Shown: piece by piece, positions 48,901 through 61,208 of the stretch
How the letters are laid out: every line of letters starts with the position of its first letter
How positions within the stretch are numbered: the first letter of the stretch is position 1
Origin: Theobroma cacao
Taxonomy: Eukaryota > Streptophyta > Magnoliopsida > Malvales > Malvaceae
Length of the DNA stretch: 64,000 nt
NCBI RefSeq assembly: GCF_000208745.1
Contig: NC_030852.1
Location: forward strand, 27,676,752-27,740,751
Direction of reading: 5' to 3'
The notes under the pieces: model-generated
What the model was told of the DNA's origin: nothing
The model's input: only the letters and a program-made list of their open reading frames with translations
Databases searched by the model: none
Program-made: the position numbers and the translations under genes

Positions 48901-49997
48901 ACTTGTAAAGTAAAATATCTTAATATGTACCAGTATTTAAGCATTTTCAATATCCTTATTCTTGATAATACAATTACTAGGAACACATTTAGAAATAAGG
49001 TTTTAATGTATAAAAATCTCATAATTATTATGATTATAATTTCTTTTTAAGACCATTATGTTTTAAGGGCTTTTTCTGCACAAGTCTTTTATAACTCTTT
49101 ATAAATAAACTTATAGATAAAAAAATATCTCATACATTATATAAAATATTCATAATGTATTTAACATGAAACATGACTAATTAATATAGTGTTTTACAAG
49201 CACAAAACCGATTGACTTGCAGGACTTACATTAATAAATCATGCCTTCATTATATGCATCATATTAAGGTGAATCCGTTAGGAATGAATAGATGAATTCT
49301 ACATTTTTACTACTAGCTAATTATGTCTCTCCTATTGGGTGCTAATGACAATTAGTTATTGGAATTTTGTTTCTGAGGGAGATTAAGGCAAGGGAAAAAG
49401 ATATTTCCATTTTGTAGCTGGATTAGTAAATCTGAGATAAGTAAAAACAAAAGTTATTATTAAATTTTAAGATGGATATATAATTTAAAATTAATTGAAA
49501 ATAAATAGAGATAGTTTTATTATATTTATGCGTTTTAAATAATTTTTTCTTAATTGATGTGAAATTTTTTTTATTATTACTTTAATACCCTATCTATCAA
49601 CAGTGAATTGCCTTATTGGCCTATTAACTGTCTGGCAATCATCTAAAATCAAGTGATAGAGGGTAAATGATGATTTTTGGGCATGTAAATTTCTGGAGGT
49701 CTTGTAAAAGGAAATTTCATCAAGGACGCCTTTACAAATTAATCTGCTTGTCTTTCGTACATGTGAAAAGCTCATATTGCCTCCATCAGTATCAAAGCAC
49801 AATGGAATCAATCCTTTATCTTTGAGACAATTATTTACTGTATATAACTCGATATTTACAAATTAAAAGCTCTCCGATAAACTAATTTTGACCTATACTA
49901 AAGACCTTTTATTCCATTTGGTTGGCTGGAAAGCAGGGGAAATAAAGAGAGGAAATCTGGCTTCTCCTAAGCAATCAAAGGAAGCACTGCCCAAATT
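45936..49997. other. Intergenic region, no supported gene
   Basis: The first few hundred bases are probably the 3' UTR of the receptor kinase. A less AT-rich island at about 47270-47560 and a minus-strand open frame of 87 codons (48422-48159) stand out in base composition, but I recognise no domain in either. The rest is AT-rich. Confidence 0.5.
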
Positions 49998-50766
49998 CTA
50001 TGCTTGGATTCCTTTCCCTTGCGAAAACCTGACCCTGAACACATGCTCTTCGCCAGTGCATTTATCCACCTTTACAACCCAGTGACTTCTCTTTTCAAAA
50101 CCACAATCAATTTTGGCTTTTGCAGCAATTCTAGTGACTAGCAGCCCTTCTCCTATGGGTAGCAATTGAGTTCTCGATCCACTGGACCGCCATGAACCTT
50201 TGGAAAATGCATTATAGCCCACAACAACGGCTCCGTTGCGTTTCGTACCTGCCTCCACTGCTCCAAGAATTCCTTCATGATTCTCCAGGTTGCAGTCGAT
50301 AAGCACAAAATCAGCTTCCCTATAGTGGCTTAGCAGAAGATTTTGAGCTTCACCAACAACAAACTCAACGTGGCTTGCATCATAGCCCAGGATTTTCTTG
50401 GACAGTTGAAGTTCTTCAATTCCAGGGACGATGCAAACTACATGGCCACCAGTTTGGGAAGCAGCGGCCACAAGGGCAAAAGCAGTAGAGTTGGCAGCAG
50501 TAGCATATGCCACAACCATTAGTTGTGCATTGTTGCCAGCTGCAAGGGCTGAAACGAACTCGGCTACATTAGGTTCTTTGGCTTTCTGGCCCTGCAGGAA
50601 GATTACACAAAAACCAAGTCAGATAGGATTAATAGAGAATTGAAACGGGAACTAGACAAGGACAAGGAGAACTAATTGATATATTGTTTTGGATATCAGG
50701 GAAACTTACCATTTTCAATGTTTTGAGGTATGCTTTTGTGGCATTCTCAGCAGACCAGAAAGCCAT
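49998..50766 (-). CDS. DUF1442 family protein (Rossmann-like)
   Basis: Two exons: 50766-50710 (19 codons, MAFWSAENATKAYLKTLKM) and 50591-49998 (197 codons plus TAG), giving 216 aa. The borders are GT-AG (atg|gtaagt and ctgcag|ggc). The protein has the DUF1442 layout: N-terminal SAENATKAYLKTLK and EPNVAEFVSALAAGNNAQLM, a Rossmann-like first strand region (VVAYATAANSTAFALVAAA), GGHVVCIVPG, VEFVVGEAQ, then FVLIDCNLENHEGIL and the C-terminal HWVVKVDKCTGEEHVFR. The family is plant-specific and is grouped with SAM-dependent methyltransferase-like folds, but no reaction is established and I see no clear SAM-binding glycine motif. Length is normal for the family. The short first exon decides the start. 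Confidence 0.9.
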
Positions 50767-53700
50767 CTCGTTTTCAGTTTTGATGCAGGTTTTGGATAGA
50801 AAGTAACTAGTGGGTTGTACAAGCCTTTGCACAAATGATGGATGGATGTCTTGGTCAAGAGAGAATGGGCTTATAAAGGGGGAACCTAAGGAGGGTGACA
50901 TTATTGAAGAGTGCCATGTAAATCCAACTGGCTGTGTTTAAAAATTAATAAGAAAAAGAAAAAACAAAATGGAAAAAAATCCAACTGGGACAGGCTTCAA
51001 ATCTTACCTGTAATTAACAAACGATTTCTATTTTCTCATTGTACCAATAGTTCTCTTTCCATTTGCTTGTGCCTGTATTTTTCTTTTCTTTCTTTTTCTT
51101 CATTACAAGGGGAAATAAAACTAAAAATTAAGTAAAAGAACACAGCTGGATCTTCAAAGTATTAAGAAATCAAATTAAGTAGATTGCCTTATTCAATCTG
51201 CAAATGGTGGATTTATCTCTGAACATGAACACTTTGACAGGTATAATCTTAAAATTAACTAGTTCATATATCATTATATCAATTTACATAGTATCATTTT
51301 CCAATTCTCTACCAATTAAATATATAAACCTGCTAACTAGGTTTTTATTTCCAAATTAGTTAGGGAAAAAAAAAGGACGGCATTAGGTAATCTTATACTT
51401 GCATATACATATATATGTTTATTGACCAACAGATCTTATGTAAACTTCCCAGAAGCCTCTCAATAATTATCAACAGTTTTCCAAGAAACATTATATGCTT
51501 AATTATAGTATTATATTGGAACCAGCATAAAAAGATTTAATTATGTAGGGTACACGCTACTGTGAAAATGTTTATATATGAATGGCCCGTTGTGTCCTTT
51601 ATGGGAGGGACAGCAGAAATTTTGAAATGAAATCAGAAAATCTCCACAGCAAGGCATTAAATTATGTTGGTATCTTAGAGATAAAAAAGACAAGGCTCCA
51701 TGTTAACTCTGCCCACAACACAACAAAACTCGTATTATTAAAATCAAAACTTTGAGATTAACTATGCTGGTAGAATGCTGGAACACAAGTTGCAAGTTGG
51801 GGTATAAGCCATTCTATCTAACTAGCAAATTAAGCTGCTGTTCTGGATGTTTTCCCGGCTTGTATCTGCTTCTTCGGATGTAAAAAAAAAAAAAAAAAAA
51901 GTTGTACGTTAAGGCACAATCCTTAATGTACGGGTGGTTTAATTAGAAACTCAGACAGTTGGCCTAGTATTTGGAGTTGTGACAATAAACTTTTTCATTT
52001 TCTTGGGGTGCATGTGTTTCTTGATAAATTCCATTTGACAAGCACTAAATTTATAAAGAAGAAGAAGCAAAAGTACTTTGAGGTGTACTTTTGCTATATC
52101 ACGGATACTGTATTTGCTTAAACTAACTAATGAAGTTTCAAGAGAAAGTCAAATATGTAGGATTATTTTTTCTTGCGAAGTACAAATGGATATCTGGTTT
52201 AATTATGTTAGTAGGTAGCTAGCTACTTGTCATTATTCAGCCAAAAGAGAATAAAATCTCACCTTCATGGGTAAGTATTGCTAACTTGATTTCATGAGCT
52301 CTGCCTTAGTTTGCATACTTGAGGTGTGAGGATTCTCCTGTGAAAGTATCTTCATCACTTTGGGTTTAATGTTTGTGTTTAGTCTAATTTTTCCTTTGTA
52401 TAAAAACAAAAATTATCTCACCTTTGTTGTGACCTTATCTTAAGACAAATTAAACAGAATAATTGTCTTGGATTCATAATGCTCTTCCTTGTTTATGCTA
52501 TGCTTAAAATGAAAACCAAAGTACAGCTTCAATTGGCAGTTATTAAAAATCAAAGGTCATCTCATCTACCTGAGCAGGATTTCTTGCTGAATGCATAAGG
52601 CTGACATTATTTGCAGAAATGCATGTTTCTGCTCCATGCCTTAGCCTTTTTTGGTTGCATATGTCAATTGCCATGTCCTATTACGTAGTAGAGAGGTGCA
52701 TGTACCATTAACGTGACCTTCAAACAAGACAAAACAAGATATTGAAAACTGATAGTAAAGTACTGTCGTAAAAAGCAAATGAAAAACAGAACCAAAATTG
52801 TCCATTTCAAGCATTCAAAGTTTCAAACCCTCCCTTTTTAAAATATTCAGAGAATAAGGCACTAAATGTAGCTGGCTACATTATTATTAAAACTCTTATT
52901 CTTGCCCCCCAAAACCCAAACAGAGATCTAGAATCTAGATCAGATCAAGATGCCCCGAACACATGGATAACGAAGCAAAACCACATCATTCAATTTCCTG
53001 TCTTGTGGTCGACGATATCTTGCATTATGAGAGGCCCCCCGTTTGTCTGATTCTGCATGGGGGGAGGATGCTATTGTTGTGGTCGAATATATAGCAACGG
53101 TCCGGCCAACTTGATGTTCTCGAATTTTTCTAAGCTATTAGGAAAATCAAGCGAACGTGGGAGTGAGAAGCTGAGGAGAAATGGGGGGTGCAGAATGAAA
53201 TAAACAAGTTGTGGGTCTCAAGATTCTGCTTGAAAGGGTAACGCATCCTTGGAGGGAACATGTCTGCATGTGTCAGCAATAATGGTACAATTTTTTATTT
53301 AATACGGTATCTTATTTATATAGGTATTCATCTAATTATTAAAATTTGAGTACCAAATATCTCCACCTATATGTTTGAACACGTGCCTGCATGGGTGGAA
53401 ATATGTGCATGTGCAAAATGAGAGGAGCTGCTTTTAAGCTATATAAAATTCATAGTGAACAAACTGTGCCATGAATTTGTTGAGACTAATTCAGAGGAGT
53501 TAATTAATGTATATAAAGAAACAAAATGAGGTAAAATGTACTCTCTCGAAAACCTAATTAAGTTAGTTTTTGATGCATTTTGCTGATGTTTATAATTGCC
53601 TCGAAAGATCTCAAAGTGAATGGATGAGATTTGTTACCTTTCTTGCATTGCATATGATATAATCTCGAAAAATTCTACTTATAAAGAGTTAGCAATAGAA

Positions 53701-54640
53701 AAAGAGACGTTCAATCAAATTCAAGTCAATACTTCTTTCTACGTTTTTACTAATAAAACCAAGTGTAATAATTGTGCTTTATATGATTAGGGTAATAATT
53801 TTAGATTAATGCACTAATAATTTATATGATTACTCTATTATATGTGCTAAATAGTTGTAAGAGACCTTTGAAGTTGTGAAAACTGTTTTAACATATTGAT
53901 AAGTTTCGTGATATTATTATTGAATGTGTTCTTTTTGGGAATGCGTTCAGAGAAACAAATTATAGTGTTGACATTCTTGCAAAAATAGGAATGAATTAAA
54001 GAAAATTTTTGTAACTTGGTGTTGATTGGATGATAGTGTTAATTTGATGTTAGTTGATGATAAAAATTAGAAAAAATTGTGAGAAATGACCTTTTTTGAT
54101 AAAGACATTTTAAAAGTAACAATCAAAATAAATTTAACTGTTTTTAGTCATATTTAGTCATGACTTGACGAAAATATCATTTAAACTATTTCAAATAAAT
54201 TAAACAATTCATCATAATTTCTCTCCATTTGTGCTTCATATTTCTCTCACCATCTCAGTTTCTCAAATTTTATCGATTTCTCTATTCAGTATTTGTCTAC
54301 TATGCTTCTGATTTTTCTCTCTCGCGTTTTCAGATTTCTCTTTCTTACGCTTTCAAGACACCAAGCAATGGTTTTGACGTACTTGGGTGGGTGGCTGTTT
54401 GAGAAATTTGATTTTTAGGTATGTTGGATAAAACTAAAACGGTAGAAATAATCACAAATGTATGAAATAGCTTTTAATTAAATCAATTCAGGACTTAGAT
54501 ACCAATAAACTCAAAATTTTGAAATTTATAAATATAGGTTTTCAAAGAATTTTTTTTTATTTTTAGTTAAAGTAGGTGTTTTAGATAAAAAAAATATTTA
54601 TATTTTGATCTATGAAAACATGTTAGAAACACTTTAATCT
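50767..54640. other. Intergenic region, no supported gene
   Basis: The first part should contain the DUF1442 promoter. A run of 18 A lies at 51883-51900. The stretch 52890-53280 is less AT-rich, but I find no coding frame, splice pattern or recognisable microRNA in it. Confidence 0.5.
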
Positions 54641-54714
54641 GTGTCAAATTGTTAAAAAATAAAAAAAAAAGAAAAAAACTGAAAGGATTTGAAGTTTTGG
54701 TTCGTAAGTAACAA

Positions 54715-55655
54715 CAATATTTTAAGGATTAAAGTGTAACAAAATGTTTTTGAATATGTCGTGTAACAACAATATTTTTTCAATATGATGTGTAACAATA
54801 ATATTTTTTTTTCAACATGGAGTGAAACAACCTTTTTTTCACCATAGCGTGTAATATGTTTTTTTACATAGCGTGTAACAACAGTATTTTTTTTTAACAT
54901 GACGTGTAACAACCTAATCATGGCTTGTCACAGGTTTTTGTACATGGCATGTAACAAGCTAACCATAGCTTGTCACAGGTTTTTGTACATAACTTGTCAT
55001 ATATTTTTATACATGGTATGTAACAAGCTAACCATGACTTGTCACATATTTTTGTATATAGCGTGTAACACGCTAACCATGACTTGTCACAGATTTTTAT
55101 ATATGACGTGTAACAAGCTAACCAGCTTGTCACGGGTTTTTGTACATGGCTTGTCACATATTTTTGTACATGACATGTAACAAGCTAACCATGACTTGTC
55201 ACATATTTTTGTACATAGCGTGTAACACGCTAACCATGGTTTGTCACAGGTTTTTGTACATGACGTGTAACAAGCTAACCATAGCTTGTCACGGGTTTTT
55301 GTACATGGCTTGTCACATATTTTTGTTCATGACATGTAACACGCTAACCATGGCTTGTCACATATTTTTGTACATGACGTGTAATACGCTAACCATAGCT
55401 TGTCACAGATTTTTGTACATGGCGTGTAACAAGCTAACCATAACTTGTCATAGGTTTTTGTACATGGCTTACCAAATTTTTTGTACATAACGTGTAACAA
55501 GCTAATCATGGCTTGTTACATATTTTTGTAAATAATGTGTAACAAGCTAACTATAACTTGTCACATATTTTTGTACATAGAGTATAACATGCTAACCATG
55601 ACTTGTCATAAGTTTTTGTACATAGCGTGTAACATCAGAGCGTGTAACTTTATTA
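54715..55655. repeat. Minisatellite with 45-bp and 24-bp units in a 159-bp higher-order repeat
   Basis: The core (about 54935-55640) has about 18 units. Each opens with (a/g)(t/g)(a/g)tttttgtacat. Long units (45 bp) continue with g(t/c)gtgtaacaagctaacca and end in t(g/a)(g/a)cttgtcac. Short units (24 bp) skip the middle and read tttttgtacat followed by ggcttgtcac. Short units start their T run at 54980, 55137, 55296 and 55455, so the pattern short-long-long-long repeats four times with period 159 bp (157 once, from a 2-bp loss). Left of the core, 54715-54930, lie shorter and more T-rich degenerate units built on gtgtaacaacaatatttt. It lies in a gene desert. Confidence 0.95.
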
Positions 55656-55659
55656 AGGG

Positions 55660-58600
55660 TAATTTTATCCAACTCAACTAAAAATAATTAAAATTATAAA
55701 TAGAACTATTTTAAAAACATCTTATCTTTAAAGATTATTTTTTAAAATGCCCCTAAAAATTATAAGGTATAAGGCAGTTTTGTTAACATTTCCTATTATT
55801 TTCATGGTTAGGAGACTTTATATAAATGTGATCGATTTTGTGAATTAAGAGGTTTGTTTCTAGTCAAACTTTTTTGTACTATTTTGTGATAATTTAATCG
55901 AAAAAAGAAAAAAAAAGACTACTTAATAGAAGAGGCACATGAACAATTGAGATAAGCTCAATCTTTCAATATGAAGTGTAGCATTTGCTCCTTATAGGAA
56001 TAATTCAACTGGGTTATGGCCTTAAAGTAAAATCATGCGGTGTGTAAGGAAAGTAAACAAACTCAGGGAGAAAGGGTTTTAAGAACTTATTGTACCGTCT
56101 CAAATTAATCAAATCAATTGTATATATTCTAGATCTGATCCTTTGTGGCACTTGGTCACTTTCAAAATGGTAGAAATTAGCGATGGCGAGGTTAGTGAAT
56201 ATTCAGATACCTAACCTTACTTGACCTGATTATATATGGTTGGAATACTCTTACAATCAGATTTGGAGTAGATTTAGATTAAAAAAAATTATTACATGTT
56301 TCAATGACATCTCTTTGAATACTTGTTATCCCATTATATTTTATATATATGTAATAAATTAATATATTATAATGATCAATAAAGAAAAACCTCGCATGCT
56401 TGCAAGAATAATTGAACTCAAGCAACTTTAACATAAAGACATTTGCCATTGCCAATCAAGTCAATTTAAAACTTGAAATCATTTGCTGTTAAGAATTTTA
56501 TATTTATTTTTTAAAAAAGTCAATTTAATGCAATGAAAACAAAGTCACCTATCTATTTGTTGTCATTCATTTATGCAACAAGAATTAGAAACTTGCTATT
56601 CGAATGTATACCCTAACAAATAATAGGGTTTGGGTACTAATAATTTGAAAATAGCGAGTAACTTGTTGGCCGTCATTCTCCACCCCGTTTCCGCACATCA
56701 GCATGCAGGATGATGCTGCAGGTAAAATAAACTGTAACCCTGTTGCTATTTATCCGCCTCCCCAAACTTTTAAAAATTTATAATTTTATTTTTGTTTTAT
56801 TTTAAAATTTTATCTTTATTTTTTAAAAAATTTTATAATTTTACCTCTCAAATATTGAAATTTTTATTTTTATCTCTTCAAATTTGAAATCCTCATTCCG
56901 TCACTGCATGTATATATATTTCCCTTTATTTATTTTAGGACAAACTTTTTCCTCACTTTCCCATCAATGCTTAAGAATGTTGTTTATATGAATGAAATTG
57001 TAAGTACTCTAACCTTACACTTGTGAACTATGAGAGGAAGGAAAGGAGAGGGAATTGATGGAGATGAAAAGAGGGAAACGGAGAGTTGTTTTTTTCCCAT
57101 TTGGATTTGTTGAAAGGATGAGAGAAAGGAAAATGAAGGTCTCTTTTTATCAACTTTGTTTTATGATTAAGAAGTGAAAAAGAAAAGAAATAGTAATAAC
57201 TTATTATGTTATTTTATACTATAATTATATATTCACTCTCAAATTAGTGAAATAAATTAGACTTTCATTTGGTTCTGAGATGGTAGACGACCCTAACGTT
57301 TAAGACCATCTGAATGCAAGGGTGGATTGCTGATCATTTTGAAGCTTTAAATTTATAGGACCAACCATTAACTAATTTTGCGCCCTTGCAGACTGGTAGA
57401 TTCTAATCGGGTTTGCTTTCTTTTAATTTCCCTGGGGACTAGCTAGACTTGGTTTTGTCGTCATAGCCTTGGGTTACATACAATGACCCAAGTTTGCTCC
57501 TTTGTTTAATCCATCAGAAGCCCAAAACTGAAGCCTGCAGAATCCCAGTGTTCGCTTTGATGCAAAATCAAGTCCTAGAGCTACCATCTCTATCTATCCT
57601 TGTAGGGCACCAAGGGCTCATGCAGGATGAGAAGATTTCAAGCGTCGTTTCACCTAAAAAAGGGTGAAACCTTAGGCAATAGCCACAATTTCTACTTTGT
57701 TTCACAATAATTCTCCCTCTTCCATCTTCAGGGATCCAACATGTATCAATATGCACCTTCTTTTTTTAACTCAAAATGCTACACTATGTATGTTATGCTC
57801 CTTTGTTTACTAAAAAATGGGCTTCCAAAAAAAAATTCAAATTTTAAATATATTAATAAAATTTGTCATTACTAGTAATATCTGTTATTAAAATATCAAA
57901 ATAGTAATTTTTATTGTGAAAATGTTGAATATTATTTATATTAATAATAAAAAAGAAATATTTTAGATTAAAATAATTACTGTACTTTTATGTTAATATT
58001 TATTATTTATTATTTAAATGGTATTTATTATGAAAATATTTAAAATAACTTCATTATATTAATAATTTTATTATTTTAAGATATAATTTTTGAATTTAAA
58101 ATTAAACAAAAAATATTTCAAGCAGGGCCATGCCTAAAAAAAATTCGATCTAATGCCCAGCTTGCGGACAGGTCTAGCCAAGAAAATGATTTGTTTTATG
58201 CGTTGATTAGCTTGAAAGTCTTCTGTTTTTTTTAAAATGAAAGAATTTTCAGATTTCGAAGTTCATTTTTCGTTGACAATTAAATGAGCGTTCCTTGAAA
58301 AAAAAATTGATGAATTGAAAAAGGGTGATTGGAATAAAAAATTAAAATTTACAAAATCACAATTTTTCTATCATAAGTTTATAATCTTATTGCAGTAATG
58401 TCAATTTGATGAATAATATTTCATGGGTCAAATTATGTATTTAATTTTTATACTCTATTAAAATAATAGTTTTAATTTTTTATATAACAATTGGTGTAAA
58501 TTAAATACCTTCTTTATTCGTACCTCTGTATGAAGAGCGTACTGTTCTAAAACGATCAACTGCTATTCTAAAGCGGCCGGGAATTAGAAAAGTCAAACGA

Positions 58601-59095
58601 TTAGTAGCTATTAGAACTACATCTTCAAAAAAGGAAATTAACTACATTTCTAATAGAAAAAACAAAAAAATAAATAAATATCACTTTACAAATCCCCTGG
58701 CGCACGGGAAATCGGGCGTGGCAAAAGGAAATGATCCCCTGCGTCACGTACTAATCACGGCCTATATCCGACTCCAATCGAAACAATTTCCTTTTTTTGA
58801 AGCAAAGCCATGTCATCGCCATCCAATCACACCAAGATGCAAGAAGGAAAAAAATCAAAATCCTTACCGTAGTCCGTTGCACACTCGAGCCTCCCACTAG
58901 TGCCAAAGACAAAGTTCCCTCGTTGACAAAGTAAACACTCGCATAGACAAGCCAGACGGTTTAAGGCTTTGTTTCCTGGTCGGTTCAATCCACGATCTTT
59001 CAAATACCGGTGTCGCATTAAAAACGAGAGCTTTACACAACCTTTGACATTCCTTTACTTTTCTTGTTTTGATCAGTTCTTTTTGATCGAGAAAA
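55660..59095. other. Intergenic region upstream of the HIR gene
   Basis: This is AT-rich sequence with no supported gene. A short less AT-rich patch at about 58520-58640 (with gcggccgggaattag) could be organelle-derived or a relic, but I could not identify it. The final 250 bp are probably the HIR promoter and 5' UTR. Confidence 0.5.
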
Positions 59096-61208
59096 ATGGG
59101 GAACACGTCGTGCGTATTTTGCACGTGCATCGAGCAGGCGAGTATAGGCGTGGTGGAGAGGTGGGGTCGTTTCGAGAAGTTGGCGGATCCGGGCCTCCAC
59201 TTCTTCAACCCCTTCGCCGGTCAGTGGCTCGCCGGTATCCTCTCTACCAGAATCTCCTCCCTCGATGTGCGCATCGAAACCAAAACCAAGGTAATTACTT
59301 AATTCACTCGCTACATTTCACACCTGACGATTCCTTTAACCCTATATGTCTTAGCTAGAAGAATTGAATTTAATTGATCATAATTTTTCTTTTTTATTGT
59401 GTTTGATTAGTTCTTTTACATGTTTTGTTGGTGAAAGATGGCGCAATAGCGGTGACAGTTTTTACTTCCTTTAGATAAAAGATAAAAGAATGCGTTTTGA
59501 GTGTGAAAGAAATTTTATAATTGTTGGTAACTATTATTTAACAATATCGATAGTGATATCGTTATTCTATCAGAAGAAGAAGAAGAGTGAATAGGAATTT
59601 AAATATAGGGTGATGTTACATTTTGTAGGACAATGTGTTTGTGCAATTGCTTTGCTCAATTCAGTACCGAGTGGTAAAGGTACATGCTGATGATGCATTT
59701 TATGAGCTGCAAAATCCCAAAGAACAGATCCAGGCTTATGTTTTTGATGGTAATTTTTTGGGTTTTCTATTCATTTGATGGTTCAACCCCCCTCCTGTTT
59801 TATTTCTATATACACTAATGCATCTGATTATTTTTGAAAGTGGTTCGAGCTCTAGTTCCAAGAATGAATTTGGACGATCTCTTTGAACAAAAGGGTGAGG
59901 TTGCTAAAGCTGTTCTTGAGGAACTTGAGAAGGTAATCCAGTGCATTTTTGTTCTCTCCTTTACCCTCATGTACTAAAAGTACTCAAGTGTGCTTAAATT
60001 ATCTGCATTAGAGGAATATTGGGTTAGAAACTGTTGAGCTGGTATAGCAAAGAAAATCCACTGATATCTGAAATATTTTAAGGCAGTCAGTTGTGCACTT
60101 GTTTCTTTAAATTTGGTGTATCCCAAAATAGATGCTTAATGAAATTCTATACTTTAGCAACTTCACCCTTTTGTCCAAAAAATAGAAAGGAGGAATTAGA
60201 TTTTCCCGGAATATGAGTGTGTAAGGAGGAGGGGAATGGACAAGTTTTTTGTTATGTAAAACATGAGATTTTTAATTTTACATGATAAATTACAACTATT
60301 TTCTATCTAATTGCACCAGAGAGAAGTTATGTTTCCATCTGATTTTTTGTTACCTTTTCTCGATCTATGTGCTTCCTCTCTGTCCTGTATTAGGCTTTTC
60401 ATGTCATGTACAGAATCTTAAATTATGTATCAGGTGATGGGAGAATATGGATATAGCATTGAGCACATACTGTTGGTTGACATTATACCTGATGCTGCTG
60501 TGCGCAAGGCAATGAATGAGATAAATGCAGGTAATGACATTTTTACCAGAATGTTCATACTTCATTGAGACAACCCTTTTAATTCTTTTTTCTTTTTAAA
60601 ATACATGCATATGAAATTTTATTAAAGGATGGAAAATTACTACGTAGCTTCAGTTGCTGTGAGAATCATGTCCATCTTCTTTCCTCTCCCTGCACAAATT
60701 AAGCTATGAATGTAAATGATGTATACGAGAGCATGGTGGCAACTAATTCAATGACATGTAAATAGTCAACATACGCTTGAGTGCCATTCATCAGAAGTTG
60801 AAGAGAGATTAACCTTTGTAATAATTTTGCATTACAGCTCAAAGACTTCAGCTTGCCAGTGTGTACAAAGGAGAAGCTGAGAAGGTGTTCCAAGTTAAAA
60901 AAGCAGAAGCTGAGGCTGAATCCAAGTACCTGGGTGGTGTTGGTGTGGCCAGGCAGCGCCAGGCAATCACAGATGGCTTGAGGGAGAACATCTTGAATTT
61001 CTCTCACAAGGTCGAAGGCACCTCAGCCAAGGAGGTGATGGATCTTATAATGATCACGCAGTACTTTGATACAATCAAGGACCTTGGGAACTCCTCTAAG
61101 AACACTACTGTTTTTATTCCCCATGGACCTGGTCATGTTAGGGATATTGGTGAGCAGATACGCAATGGGTTGATGGAGGCAGCAAGTGCTCATGTAAATA
61201 TTGAATAA
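59096..61208 (+). CDS. HIR1: Hypersensitive-induced response protein (SPFH/Band 7)
   Basis: HIR proteins are plasma-membrane microdomain scaffolds of the prohibitin/stomatin (SPFH) superfamily. In plants they oligomerise and support immune signalling and hypersensitive cell death, for example by association with NLR RPS2 and LRR proteins. Five exons join in frame: 59096-59290, 59629-59749, 59841-59932, 60434-60530, 60838-61208 (876 bp, 291 aa), close to the usual 285-290. The N-terminus [11 protein letters not shown] offers Gly2 for myristoylation and Cys6/Cys9/Cys11 for palmitoylation. The SPFH domain follows ([74 protein letters not shown]). Next is an Ala/Glu-rich coiled coil ([20 protein letters not shown]). 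The C-terminal part has [13 protein letters not shown] and FIPHGPGHV. The exact HIR number is not certain. Confidence 0.95.

Noticed and set aside
54899..55490. Periodic open frames of 94 and 116 codons in the minisatellite as a repeat-protein gene
   Set aside because: Openness follows from unit lengths divisible by three and is present on both strands. There is no splice or start context, and a 2-bp loss in one unit breaks the frame.
54935..55640. CRISPR-like array
   Set aside because: There are no unique spacers between repeats, the units are contiguous, and the context is a plant nuclear genome.
58520..58640. Plastid-derived insertion near gcggccgggaattag
   Set aside because: The translated frame looked organelle-like at first, but I could not match it to any plastid gene.
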